NCBI RefSeq assembly: GCF_020497125.1
Contig: NC_059072.1
Coordinates: 52,362,697 to 52,426,696, forward strand
Length of the DNA stretch: 64,000 nucleotides
Source: Mauremys mutica
Taxonomy: Eukaryota > Chordata > Testudines > Geoemydidae
Reading direction: 5' to 3'
A program made the translations under genes and the position numbers. Under the pieces are notes generated by a model that had not been told where the DNA came from, ran no database searches, and saw nothing but the letters and a program-made list of their open reading frames with translations. Of this stretch, positions 1 to 10,900 are shown in pieces. Within the stretch, counting starts at the first letter, position 1, and each line of letters begins with the position of its first letter.

Positions 1-819
1 AAATCAGGAAAAAGATCTTGGAGTCATCGTGGATAGTTCTCTGAAGACGTCCATGCAGTGTGCAGCGGCAGTCAAAAAAGCAAACAGGATATTAGGAATC
101 ATTAAAAAGGGAATAGAAAATAAGATGGAGAGTATCTTATTGCCCTTGTATAAATCCATGGTACGCCCACATCTTGAATGCTGCATAAAGATGTGGTCTC
201 CTCATCACAAAACAGATATACTGGCATTAGAAAAGGTTCAGAGAAGGGAAACTAAAATGATTAGGGGTTTGGTACAGGTTTGATATGAGGAGAGATTAAA
301 GAAGCTAGGATTTTTCAGCTTGGAAAAGAGGAGACTAAGGGAGGATATGATAGAGGTATATAAAATCATGAGTGATGTAGAGAAAGTAAATAAGGAAAAG
401 TTATTTACTTGTTCCCATAATATAAGAACTAGGGGCCAGCAAATGAAATTAATGTGCAGCAGGTTTAAAACAAATAAATGGAAGTTCTTCTTCATACAGT
501 GCACAGTCAACCTGTGGAACACCTTGCCTGAGGAGGTTGTGAAGGCTAGGACTATAACAGTGTTTAAAAGAGAACTGGATAAATTCATGGAGGTTAAGTC
601 TGTTAATGGATATTAGCCAGGATGGGTAAGGAAGGGTGTCCCTAGCCTCTGTTTGTCAGAGGGTGGAGATAGATGGCAGGAGAGCGATCACTTGATCATT
701 GCCTGTTAGGTTCACTCCCTCTGGGGCACCTGGCATTAGTCACTGTCGGTAGACAGGATATTGGGCTAGATGAACCTTTGGTCTGACCCAGTACGGCCAT
801 TCTTATGTTCTTATGTTCC
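1..819 (+). mobile_element. CR1 LINE, 3' part (RT C-terminus and 3' end)
   Basis: Frame pieces at 29-283 and 320-616 read as the C-terminal end of a CR1 reverse transcriptase, with a conserved VRPHLE..W.P segment followed by ..LEKVQRR..KMIRG. The 3' end is typical of turtle CR1: a stretch reading 'gggctagatgaacc', then 'ggtctgacccagtacggcc', then a short TTCTTATG tandem tail ending near 818. The element is cut by the window start and broken by a stop at about 281 and frame changes, so it is a dead copy. It is the same subfamily as the copy at 37175-38154. Confidence 0.9.
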
Positions 820-1235
820 CCTCTTCTCATCTGCAATGCCAAAACCCTTCTAAGTGGATTCGAATGCCACAGGAAGGGGGAGGGCATTGCAGATCTGCAC
901 ATCAGTGGTGAAAAGTCCTTCCAAAACCATGGGGGCAGATTGTATAAGGCATATTCTATGCTGCTTTCAGTTGTTAGCTTCTGAATTATCCCCAAGAGGT
1001 GTGTATGCTTTAGAAACACCTCCTTCAGCACCTAGCAGCACAGCATCTAGAGAAGCTATAGGGAGCCAGTGACAAAGCATTTTTGGTAAGGCCAATGAGG
1101 AAAAAAATTGTTCACAGCATCCCACACATCAGATTCCTGTACATCCAATGCGTAAAGAGCTGGATCAAGGATTTGGAGGTAAGGTTAGTGAGATGATTCA
1201 TTAACATATGCCCCAGACTAAACTTTCCCAGGATG
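820..1235. other. Intronic sequence, nothing recognised
   Basis: About 400 bases between two repeats. I see no exon-like frame with splice sites, no RNA gene and no repeat I can name. ORFs here lack any recognisable motif. Confidence 0.5.
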
Positions 1236-1375
1236 GTGGTTTTCTTTTTTGTTACCATAGCACTTAGGAGCCCCAGTCATGGACCAGGACCCCATTGTGC
1301 TAAGCACTGTACAAACACAGAACAAAAAGATGTTCCCTATTCCAAGGGGGTTACGATCTAATTATAGACAAGAGA
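1236..1375 (-). repeat. L2-like LINE 3' end, reverse orientation
   Basis: The block reads 'agcacttaggagccccagtc', then 'ccattgtgctaagcactgta', then a degraded 'cttacaatcta'-type end. Its reverse complement matches the old vertebrate L2-type 3' end that begins with a 'ttagattgtaagctc'-like segment. A second copy lies at 7838-7960 in the same orientation. Family assignment is from memory; the shared block between the two copies is seen directly. Confidence 0.55.
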
Positions 1376-1392
1376 TAACAGGGGGGAAAACT

Positions 1393-1862
1393 TGAACATA
1401 AGAATGGCCTAAATGGGTCAGACCAATGGTCCATCTAACTCAGTGTTCTGTCTTCCAACAGTGCTCAAAGCCAGATACTACAGAAGGAATGAACAGAACA
1501 GGGAAATCATGTTAATCTGTGTATCTGATAATTCTTACTGTAGTTCAACCAATTTGCTTGGTAATGAAGTTAAGATTACTGGCCTATAATTGCTAGGATT
1601 GCCCCTGGAGTCTTTTCAAATAATTGGTATAGCATTAGCTATCCTCCAGTCATCTGGTACAGAAGCTGATGTAAGTGATAGGTTACATACCACAGTTCTA
1701 CAATTTCATATTTGAGTGCTGTCGAGTGAATACCATCTGGTCCTCGGGAATTACTACTGTTTAATTTATAAATTTGTTCCAAAACTTCCTTTATTGACAC
1801 CTCAATCTGGGCAAGTTCCTCAATTTGTCACCTAAAAAAATAACTCTGGTGTAGGTTTCTTC
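1393..1862 (-). mobile_element. CR1/L3-type LINE fragment, reverse orientation
   Basis: The left edge (1393-1460) is the reverse complement of a CR1 3' end (compare 38095-38154). Further right, the minus strand near 1650-1560 reads as a piece of reverse transcriptase of the pattern DDWR.ANAIPI..KDS.GNPSNYRPV, the same region as 58305-58380 in the long CR1. Middle parts are deleted and stops are present. Confidence 0.75.
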
Positions 1863-2039
1863 CCCTTACTCTTGCGGCAGTAGTGTAGCAGAGCTGTTTG
1901 TTCTGATGTCTGTGCATAGTGGTCAACATTTTAAAAATACTTTTGTAAGGGTAATTTACCCAAATAAACTGAGGGTCTGTGCACTGCTATTATCTCAGCT
2001 ATTATAAGATTCAGTGTGCATTTTGGTGAATTTTAGTAC

Positions 2040-2360
2040 ATTCATAGCTCTTTAACCACTTACTCATCACTCACCCCATGAGGTAGGTAAGTACAAGTAT
2101 TAGGGTGACCAGATGTCCCGATTTTTTTTTCATACATAGGCTCCTATTACATAGGCTCCCACCCCCATCCCGATTTTTCACTTTTGCTGTCTGGTCACCC
2201 TAACAAGTATCCTTATTACAGACATGGAGAAATGAAGTCAGACAAACATGACAAGGCCACAGAGAAAGTTGGTGTCAGAGTTTAATTTGTATGCCTAAGT
2301 CTCACAATTTCAGCCATTTGTTTAGTGAACTTGACCATAGTGCCTCTCCTGTTATTGAGC
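2040..2360 (-). repeat. MIR SINE fragment, reverse orientation, split by a hAT MITE
   Basis: The left part ends 'ccatgaggtaggtaagta' and the right part continues 'ccttattacagacatggaga' and 'gtcagacaaacatgacaagg'. Together these match the reverse complement of the MIR core and tail (the lower-case consensus pattern 'gaggaaactgaggcacagag ... aagtgacttgcccaaggtca'). The two halves are separated by the 102-bp element at 2101-2202. Confidence 0.6.
2093..2210. mobile_element. hAT-type MITE with 8-bp TSD
   Basis: A 102-bp element (2101-2202) has 13-bp terminal inverted repeats, TAGGGTGACCAGA on the left and TCTGGTCACCCTA on the right. It is bounded by a perfect 8-bp direct repeat ACAAGTAT (2093-2100 and 2203-2210). 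Eight-bp duplications are the signature of hAT transposases. It has no coding capacity, so it was mobilised in trans. It sits inside a MIR, so it is the younger of the two. Confidence 0.9.
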
Positions 2361-2574
2361 TGTCTTGTCCCTCTCCTCAAAATGTGCAACCAGAAGTCAC
2401 ATTGACTGCTCAGCAGTGTAGCCATCTCCGTTTCTGGCACTCATCTGTGTGGTGCCTAGTGGTGGCCCAAGTGCCATCAGCAGAAGCCAGGTAGAGCTTC
2501 CCATCAAGCTGTGAATTGACTTGGGTTCCTTCTGAAAAATCCGGATCCGTGGCCATCAATTTCACAGATTCCAA

Positions 2575-3723
2575 ACACTAACGCTGAGCACTGTAACGGG
2601 GATCATGAATATGTGATCTTTATTAAAAATCTGTGACTAACTGTAACAATGCTGAGTCTGGTGGGACCCAACTGAGAGTGCCCATTCAGGACAAATTGCT
2701 TAAAGCAGGGCAGTTACAGCCCAAGGCTGGGGTTTCTATGCACACCAAGGCAAACCAAACCAGCCAAACAGAGAAGACTTTGGTTTTACTGCACTGGCTA
2801 ACCATAAGTCATACAAGCAATTCCCTTAGACACTCCAGTTTCCCAGTATCACCACCGGTGCTGCTCGTTATGGGGACAAATGGTTATGAAAACCAGCACC
2901 CCACTAAAAGAAAAAAGGTTCTCTCGATTCCCAAAGGACCAAGCCTCAGACCCAGGTCAATATACAAATCAGATCTTACCCACAAATCACGCTGTTGCCA
3001 ATCCGTTAGAATCTAAAATCTAAAGGTTCATAAAAGGCAAAAGATATAGATGAGAGCTAGAATTGGTTAAATGGAATCAATTACATACAGTAATGGCAAA
3101 GTTCTTGGTTCAGGCTTGTAGCAATGATGGAATAAGCTGCAGGTTCAAATCAAGTCTCTGGAGTACATCCACAGCTGGGATGGGTCATCAGTCCTTTGTT
3201 TAGAGCTTCCATTCGTAGCAAAGTCCCTCCAGAGGTAAGCAGGATTGAGGACAAGATGGAGATGAGGCAGCTGCCTTTTATTGTCTCTTCAAGGTGTAAG
3301 GACACCTCTTTGTACTTACTGTGGCAAATTACAGAAAATGGAGGTTGGAGTCACATGGGCAAGTCCCTGAATACTTTGCTGAGTCACAAGGTGTATCTGC
3401 CTTCTCTCAATGGGTCAGTTGTATAGCTGATGGTCCTTAATGGACCATCAAGCAGGCTAGGCAGTGCTGATGCCAAATTGTCTGGGGTATCACCCAGCAG
3501 CATAGCAGAAGTTTGAAATACAGACAGTCTAGAGCCAATATTCATAACTTCAACTACAAAAGTGATACACACATACAGATAGAATAATCATAACCAGCAA
3601 ACCATAACCTTGTCTTAGACACCTTATTTGACCCCCTTTATAAAAGATTTGGTGCCACTACAGGCCCTGGGTTGCAGCAATGATCTATATGATCCCACTT
3701 CATGTCCATAACATCACACTAAC
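2575..3723 (-). mobile_element. Probable solo LTR of an endogenous retrovirus, reverse orientation
   Basis: The block beginning near 2585 and ending near 3716 matches a long terminal repeat that I recognise as common in turtle genomes. On the minus strand it carries an AATAAA-type signal near 2619-2613 and a TATA-like TTTATAAA near 3640. The direct repeat ACACTAAC occurs at 2575-2582 and 3716-3723, close to both edges, but it does not abut clean TG...CA ends, so the exact borders are uncertain. No gag, pol or env sequence lies beside it. Confidence 0.55.
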
Positions 3724-4409
3724 TTTGAATCCAAAGAATCTGTTTCTATCTGTTACATTTAAGGCTCTTTTCACAAAGGAATGTGCTAGAAACTCCCCTT
3801 ACAAAAAAACTCCCTGCAATTCTCTTCTTTCTCTCTCTTTAAGCCCCCTGAAATCATGAAGGCTTCTGTGGATATAGACGTTGTGGGCTGCAGAGGGCGG
3901 CTCTGGCAAGGGGGCCAAGCAGCAATGCAAAGGCCAGGTTGCTGTCTGAGGATGACCTTTCTTTTCCTCCATATTGGCCGAGTTGAGGGACTGAACCATC
4001 TGCATGTGGTGGGGAAGAAACTTCATTCTCCAAATGGAAGAATTAGAAGAAAATTGAGTGTTGATTCTCCTGCATAGGAGATGATGGGGTCTTCTCTTCT
4101 GTTAGTTCAACCTGTTTGTCATATCAAAATTCATTCAGTATAAAAACCAGAACTCCTCCATACTATTGAATGTACTGTCAAAATAACTTAGCAGGGTCAA
4201 GAGCTTTTACAATAATTTCTGAACATGCTAGGTGAGAGGGCAGAAAAGTGTCAAGGCAGCATTGTCAAGAAAAAAGCCTAGATGAATATAAACAAAACAT
4301 TAGTACTAAGAGAAATAGCCTAGGGCATCATATAAGACTTGCAAATTCTGCAGAATACATTTGAATGGTTGGGAGAATTTAAAATCTATAAAGTGGTAAT
4401 ATTAAACAG
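3724..4409. other. Intronic sequence, nothing recognised
   Basis: No exon, RNA gene or repeat that I can name. Short ORFs on both strands near 3800-4077 overlap each other and show no conserved motif. Confidence 0.5.
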
Positions 4410-4668
4410 CTTCTGGGCCAACTCTGCTCTTAGGTAATTGGATTGCCTGAGTGTAAGTAACAGAGCATCATCTGAACCATTACTGTAATAAAGAATAGGA
4501 GGATTCTGTAATCAACTGTTGGAAAGCATTTCTGCAGGAGGTTGTTGGGTTAAATACAGCTTTCACTTATTCTGGTGTATATCTGGACTATTTACTTCAA
4601 CTCAGATGACTTTAGTGGAGTTCCTTCAGCCTTTATACCAGTGTACATGAGTAGAATTTGCCCAATGT
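4410..4668. repeat. Possible old palindromic MITE
   Basis: The left edge reads 'tgggccaactctgctc' and the right edge 'gagtagaatttgccca', which are imperfect inverted repeats of each other. The interior near 4600-4650 contains the 'ttataccagtgtacatgag' type of segment seen in a turtle palindromic repeat family. Other fragments of the same type occur near 38200 and 61040. Boundaries are rough. Confidence 0.4.
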
Positions 4669-5693
4669 ATTTTGATTTTAAGAGTAGATCAAATGTAAAA
4701 ACTGGATATGGCTATTTAAACTCTTGACTAATACAGTTAGCAGTAGTGTCGGTTTTGGGGTTTTGCTCCTATTTATCCTTTTGTTGTACATTTGCAAAAT
4801 CTCCAATTGAGTAACACCATTAGGATTTACTATTTTTATTTAGTTACCCCATAATATCTAGTAAATATGTTTATGCTGGTAAAGTTATGTGGATAGTGAT
4901 AATGAATTCATCAGATCGCAACTGTGGTAGCTAACCATTCGCAATATTGTACTGTAGTGCTAAACTGAAAATAATAAATCTAGCATGTTAATTCCTAATG
5001 TGAATCAGTACTGAACTAGTATGATCAGTGGTGCTTTTAATCAATAAATAGCAAGCAGAATGATTTTCATAATCATAACTGGAAAGATGGGTATGGCATT
5101 GTCAATGAAGTAGTAAAAATTTGCAAGTGAAAGAATAAGCATAGTAGAGAAATGACTTATATTGTGTTCTATTTTTCTTTTGCTGAATCTGCAGGCACAT
5201 TAGCCATTTAAATTAGCTGTTTTTTAAAGGTAAATTGCTGCTATTTTTCTACAGAAAATTACTGTCTTCAAAAACGATATTTTTTAATTAAAGAGAATTA
5301 TAGTTCTTTTGAGTAGGGAATATGCACATCAGTAGAATAAGATAACTTCAGTGTCTCAAATAGCAGTGAAAGATTCATATATAAATATGTGTAGAAATAC
5401 TTGTATTCACATACTCCATTCACATCTTTAGATTGCATAATATAGTGCATATCACTCAATATTAACATATCGCATATTATATATAAACAGCAGCTTAATA
5501 TGTTCTTACACCCATTTTAAATGGAAGCATGCAGTAGTGTTAGATACATGTAACAATTATTGTGCATTGAAAGGAGTATGGGTCTGACATTGTAGGGATA
5601 TTAAAGAAGGTTTATATTAGACATGGTTTATATGAAAAATAACTTATTGTTAATTGATGCCTCATAACTAAAGGTTTATGTTAAAAGTAAATT
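4669..5693. other. AT-rich intronic sequence, nothing recognised
   Basis: One kilobase of very AT-rich DNA with no repeat, exon or RNA gene that I can support. Confidence 0.55.
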
Positions 5694-6520
5694 TGTGATT
5701 CTAACCTGCAAGCCACCAGCTGTGTCTGTGTGAAGCCTGCTCAAAGAAATACTTTGTATAAAACTTGTTAAACATTAATTAACTCTAAGTAAGCCAAAAC
5801 AGTAGCTGTTATAGTGTATAGATAGAGACCCCCACCCTCTGTAAGTTTTCATCTCACTTTATCTTTGATTGTTAAAAGACAGGGAGTCTCACATAAATTG
5901 GTAACTCCCCAAAAAGCAAAGAGACCGTGAAATAGATGTGATTAAGATAGAGAATGTATGTGACTGAATGGTTAGGGAGTTACCAGTCTGAAGAATTCAG
6001 TGTTGGCTGAAGAAGGTGTCAAGTGGGATCAACCAGATGACCCACCACACCTCAAAGGAAGACAAAACAAGCATCTGACAGAATGGAGCCAGCCATCTGC
6101 TGATTGATTTAGCAACAGCAGAATGAAGCAACTCCTATCAACTAACATAGGGAAAAATCCCTATAAAACTGGACTCTAAAGACTGAGGACTTTGAGTCTA
6201 TGGTTCTGCCGCCAGCCTCCAGGAGCATCAGATGCATCTGACACAGACTCGGCCTCCATCCTCATGACCAAGATACCTGGCCAGTAACTTGGCATGAGCA
6301 ACATCTAGGCTGGTAACTATAACATCTATACAGAACCTGAATGAATGATTGTGTGGATGAATATGTGTGTGTGTGTGTATAAGGAATAAGTAGTAATGGA
6401 AACAAGTAGGAAAACATTGTCTTTTGTTTTGTTATGGTATTTACAATAAATGTGGCATCTTTGCCTTATCCCTCTTAATAAGATCCTGCTGGTTTTTATT
6501 ATATTGGTACAACAACATAC
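5694..6520 (+). mobile_element. Probable solo LTR, forward orientation
   Basis: The promoter-like layout reads left to right: TATAAA at 6162-6167 in a GC-richer stretch, then AATAAA at 6445-6450, about 280 bases downstream, followed by a T-rich end. The sequence resembles a turtle retroviral LTR. I could not fix the TG and CA ends or a target-site duplication, so the borders are approximate. A short TG microsatellite lies at 6365-6380. No internal retroviral genes are present. Confidence 0.5.
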
Positions 6521-7837
6521 GAATTCCACAGTACCCGTAGCATCAGTCTAACGAATCTGGAAATAAAGGGCCAAATTCTGCCTTCAACTGTGCCATTGTA
6601 AATCCAAATCAGCAGAGCTCCTCCTGTACCATTTGCATGTAGTAACCAATTTTGCTTTTTTCTAACAAAGGGTTGAGGGAATATTGGAGTGGAGGAGACT
6701 CATACAGTGAGAAGGATATCTGTGTTGGGAAGGATAGAAAGACATACAGTGAAAAGGAGGTAGTTCTAAGAGGTGGGGAAACAGTATAAAAGGGATGGTG
6801 TAGGAGAAGCAAGAATGACAGTGTTGGAGGAGTGGTGGCATTGGAAGGGGTGGGCTGGTTCTGGGGGCTTCAACAGTGACCAGATTTCTAATGCTAGCAG
6901 TTGAACTCTTGGGCCAACAGAGCAGAAGAAGTTCTGCTTCCTGGAAGAAGAGTATTGAGAGCATAGGCCTGCTACATTCCCCCTGTTCATGCAAGCAGAG
7001 CTGTGGGGAAAAGTGAGATTCCCTGTGCAATTGAAGGAGTCAGCGAGAAATGTTGTGAGAAGGGAGGAAGGTGTCATGGAAAGTAACTGAAAGATGAATA
7101 AAGATGATCTGACCTGGAGAGAAGTCAATTCTTTAAAATACAGCTCCTCCTGGCTCTGTTGGTTGGTGCCTGATCCTGTAACTCATCTGATTCCAGTAAT
7201 TATAAAATAACCTGTAGTGGCTTTAGCTTCTATAGCTAGTCGTTAGATAAACTGTAGAGTGCATGGCTGAGAACTAGAGGACCCAGTTTACAGTTCCACA
7301 GCCAATTAAGGAAATGTATGGTGGTTTCTTGTATATAGGAAAAGGATTTCAAGGCATGTGCAAAATCTGTGCCCCAGCTGTACATTGCATCATTAAAACT
7401 TGTAGCAGAATGATGAAAGACTAAGCAAAAAGTTATCTACAAAAGGTATCACCTCATGTAACACTCTTGGAAGTTCAAATGAATTTTGGGTTGTAGAAGG
7501 AAGTAAATGGTATGTGGAGGAGACAATGAGGAACGACCCCCCAAAATAAAATAGCAGATACACAAAAGAAGACAACCACGCGATGTAAGCTCTGTGATAA
7601 AAGGTACACAAACTGGGCATGGAATGTACAATACTTTGATAAAATTAAACCTATTAACTATAAATCAGAGAAAAGGGGTGCTTTAAAAGATCCAATCCAT
7701 GTTTGCCAGCTAGGAAAATTTGACCATGAAACAAATTCTCAGGATATGATTATACATTAAACAATGTTATAAACTTATGAATAATGTTCTGGAACCCCAG
7801 GAAATAAAGAAATAGGATATTTTATTTTATTTATTAG
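6521..7837. other. Intronic sequence, nothing recognised
   Basis: Overlapping minus-strand ORFs at 6609-7128 share the same DNA in three frames, lack motifs, and sit on purine-rich sequence, so they are read as chance frames. No repeat is assigned. Confidence 0.5.
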
Positions 7838-7960
7838 CAGTAGTGTTATTGTAGCACCTAGAAACCCCAGACATGAACCTAAATCCTGTTGTGCTAAGTG
7901 ATGTACAAAACACAGAACAAAAAGATGGTTCCTGCCCCAAAGTGCTTACAATCCGTTGCC
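7838..7960 (-). repeat. L2-like LINE 3' end, reverse orientation
   Basis: This is a second copy of the block at 1236-1375: 'gtagcacctagaaaccccag', then 'ttgtgctaagtgatgtacaa', then 'gcccc.aagtgcttacaatc'. Orientation is inferred from the polarity of the L2-type 3' end. Confidence 0.6.
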
Positions 7961-8029
7961 TCTTGTCTTACACTTAGATGGAAACAGACTAGGCGAGTAC
8001 AAGGAAACAATGAGACAATATTGTCAGCA

Positions 8030-8328
8030 TTATTCATAGATTCCAAGATCAGAAGGGCCCATTTGTGATTACCTAATATGACCTCCTTTGTAACAAAGGC
8101 CATAGAACTTTACCAAAATAATTCCTAGAGCATATCTTTTACAAGAACTTTAATTTTTATTTAAAAATTTGTCAGTGATGAAGAATCCACCATGACCCTT
8201 GGTAAGTTGCTCCAATGGTTAATTACTTTCTCTGTTAAAAATATTTCCAGTCTGAATTTGTCTAGCTTCAATTTCCAACCATGTCATAAATTTATCTGCT
8301 AGACTGAAGAGCCCATTATTATTATGCC
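8030..8328 (-). mobile_element. Old CR1/L3-type 3' fragment, reverse orientation
   Basis: The stretch starts with 'attcatagattccaagatca' and continues through 'gacctcctttgtaacaaagg' and 'tccaccatgacccttggtaa'. This is the reverse complement of an old CR1/L3 3' end that is common in reptile genomes. It has no coding frame. Confidence 0.6.
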
Positions 8329-8376
8329 ATGAGAGTTTCCAGCTCAGGGTAGCCAACCATTAAGCCCTACTGAGCC

Positions 8377-8891
8377 AGTATGACTTCAACCTATGGGGGT
8401 CCCTACCAAAGTTTGAACCTCTCCTCCCGGAGTGAGACAAGAAGGAGTTCTGGGCTCTGGTAGAGGAAGGAGTGGCAGCGGCTAAAGCAGCCCTCCAGGT
8501 GGTGTCAGACACGGCCAACACGATAGCCTGCTCGATGGCCTCCGCCATATCCATGTGCAGGGCAGCGTGGCTTCTCCTGTCCGGACTGTCTGCAGAGTCC
8601 CAGTCCTTGATGCAGGACCTTCTCTTCGGGAAAGCATTGTTCGCGGACCAAACTGACGTCCGTCTGCATGGGATGAAAGACTCCCACACCACCCTGCAAA
8701 CCTTGGGCCTGTACGTCCCTCCAGCAAAAGACAAGCCCAGGCTGCAGGCTTCGGCTCCCCCTGCTAGGAGCAGATATGAGCCCCCGCCCAAGAGACCGAG
8801 CGAACAGAGGCGTAGGTCCCAACATCAGTCCTGCTCAGCCCCACAACCAGGCCCCTCGAAGGGCAAAAGGCAGGGAAAGATGCAGTTTTGA
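8377..8891 (+). pseudogene. DIRS gag-like remnant
   Basis: The readable part (8472-8891) encodes an Ala-rich helical stretch, then a conserved SWLLLSGL-like segment (here AWLLLSGLSAESQSLMQDL), then LFADQTD.RLHGMKDSHTTLQTLGLY, and ends in a basic Pro/Arg/Gln-rich tail. I recognise this order as the gag-like protein of vertebrate DIRS elements, thought to bind element RNA in a cytoplasmic particle. The frame continues upstream to about 8377 but has a stop near 8438. It ends at a TGA just before, and in the same frame as, the RT. Confidence 0.7.
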
Positions 8892-8897
8892 CTCTTT

Positions 8898-10065
8898 GTG
8901 GGGGGCCACCAGGTCTGTTGCCAGGGAAGCCCCCCAATTAATAAAGTTTGTGTTCTGCAACCATTTATCTGCCTTCCATGTCAAGTGGTCCCGTATAACG
9001 TTGGACCAGTAGGTCCTCAACACTATCTCCAAGGGCTACACGCCCGCCTCCTAGACCAGGAGGTGGCACGCCTCCTGTGCCTGGGGGCGGTGGAAAGGGT
9101 ACTGGTAGAATTCCAGGGCAAGGGTTTCTACTCCCGGTATTTCCTGATCCTGAAGGCGAAAGGGGAGCTCAGACCCCTCCTAGACCTACGGGATCTCAAC
9201 AGTTTTATGGTCCACTATAGGTTCCGGATGGTATCCCTGGCCTCTATCGTTCCCTCCCTGGACCCAGGGGATTGGTTCACAGCCCTGGACCTCCAGGACA
9301 CGTATTTCCATATCCATATATTTGAGGGACACAGGCACTTCCTCCGATTCCTGATAGGGGGGGACCATTACCAGTTCACGGTCCTCCCGTTTGGCCTTTT
9401 CATGGCCCCCAGGGTTTTCACCAAATGCATGGCGGTGGTAGCAGCCTACCTCCGGAGGAGAGGGGTGCAGATCTTCCCATACCTGGACAATTGGCTTCTC
9501 AAGGGCGCCTCCCGATCCCAAGTGCAGGCCCAGATGGGACTTCTCCTGTCCATGTGTGCAGATCTCGGCCTAGAGGTGAAGGAGACCAAGTCTACCTTAG
9601 TTCCAGTTCAGTGCATAGAATTCATAGGGGCACTACTGGACTCATTAGAGGCCACAGCCTCTCTTCCCCGAGATAGGTTCGAGACCTTCAAAGGTCTCAT
9701 TGCCTCGGTCACAGCCTTCCCCATGATAATGGCGAGGGCATGCCTTCAGATCCTCAGGCACATAGCGGTGTGCACATATGTGGTTCACCACGCCAGGCTC
9801 AGAATGATGCCCCTCCAGCTCTGGCTGGCCTCCCAGGATTCCCAGGCCCAGGACGGGCTGGACAAGGTTGTCACGATACTGTCCCAGGTAGCTGCTACCC
9901 TTTAGTGGTGGTCCCTCCTGCGCAACATGCTGCAAGGGGTCCCCTTCTGAGAAATCTCACCCTCACTAAACCTGGTGTCGGATGCCTCGGACCTGGGCTG
10001 GGGGGCCCATATAGGGAACATTCAAACACAAGGGAGATGGATCTAAGGCTGTGATCTCAGCACAC
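8898..10065 (+). pseudogene. DIRS reverse transcriptase and RNase H remnant
   Basis: The open frame 8898-9905 (335 codons) carries reverse transcriptase blocks in order: FYSRYFL.LKAKGELRPLLDLRDLN (residues 77-101), ALDLQDTYFHIHI (129-141) with the first catalytic Asp, FTVLPFGLFMAPRVFTK (160-176), and YLDNWLL (195-201). The last block is YLDD in active relatives; here the second Asp is Asn (codon aat), which should destroy polymerase activity. After the stop at 9903-9905 the same region reads VSDASDLGWGAH and QGRW, the start of an RNase H domain, with more stops. The Met at 8898 is only the first Met of the frame. Confidence 0.85.
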
Positions 10066-10085
10066 CAGCGACCTAATTTATTGTC

Positions 10086-10900
10086 AAGTTTTGCAGGCAT
10101 CAGAGGAGGATAATGAGTTCATCTTGCAGATGTTTCTGCTGAGCCTCTCCAAAGCATGAGGGACAACATGGGAGAAAGCTCGTAAGTCCTTGTTTGAAAA
10201 TGTAACAAGCAGGCTTTGTGGGGCCAATCAGAGGTGGGAGTTGACCATTCAATAATGAATGAGAGGTGATAGGTAGGATGGGGATAGACGATGAAAAGCC
10301 TTGAAAGAGAAGGCAAGTAGGTCATGTTTGATACAATAGACAAGATGAGCCAGTAGAGGGATGCAAAGAGAAGGAGTGACATCGTCAGAGTGATGAGCTA
10401 GGAGAATGATCTTTGCAACAACATTCTGAATGGATCTGAGTAGAGCAAGATTTCATTTGTAAGACTTGAGATTATAAGATTTTGGACAAGAGGTTTAGCT
10501 GTATGGATGGATAGGAAAGGCTGTATTTTAGAGATGTTATAAAAGACTTAGACATGGCCTGGATATGAGGACCTAGAGACAGGTTGGAGTTGAAGATGAT
10601 ATCCAGGTTATGGGCCTGAATGACAGGCAATATGGTGGTGATGTCTACTCTGGCTGAAGAGAAGGTAGTGGGGTGAGATTGGGAGGAAGATTCAGAGCCC
10701 TGTTGAGCTTGACCGATGGCTAGATATCTACAAGGTGATGTCAGAGAGACTGAGATCTTAGGATAGACGAAAAGATAATTTAGAGTAGAGAAAGTTATTC
10801 CTAAAATACTGGCAAAATGAGCATAGAGCTACCAGAAGAAAGCCTGAACTGATAGATATTAAAGCCTGGAAGATATTAAAGTTGGAATCTTTGGAGAAAA
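10086..10900. repeat. Unclassified old interspersed repeat
   Basis: The block contains segments such as 'aaagccttgaaagagaagg', 'gagggatgcaaagagaagga', 'aacattctgaatggatctga', 'acttagacatggcctggata' and 'atccaggttatgggcctgaa'. I recognise these as a dispersed repeat seen in reptile and other vertebrate genomes, but I cannot name its class. It starts right at the truncated DIRS end. Confidence 0.45.

Larger units (their letters stand above)
8375..10085 (+). mobile_element. DIRS-type retrotransposon fragment (gag, RT, RNase H)
   Basis: A gag-like frame, a reverse transcriptase and an RNase H piece follow each other on the + strand in the order expected for a DIRS element. The tyrosine recombinase and the split or inverted terminal repeats that define complete DIRS elements are missing, so this is a truncated copy. 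The region is markedly more GC-rich than its flanks. Confidence 0.85.

Noticed and set aside
3384..4077. ORFs of 62-75 codons near 3.4-4.1 kb as small genes
   Set aside because: They overlap on opposite strands, part lie in an LTR, and none carries a motif or splice context.
6365..6380. TG repeat as a regulatory or Z-DNA element
   Set aside because: It is too short and common to support a function.
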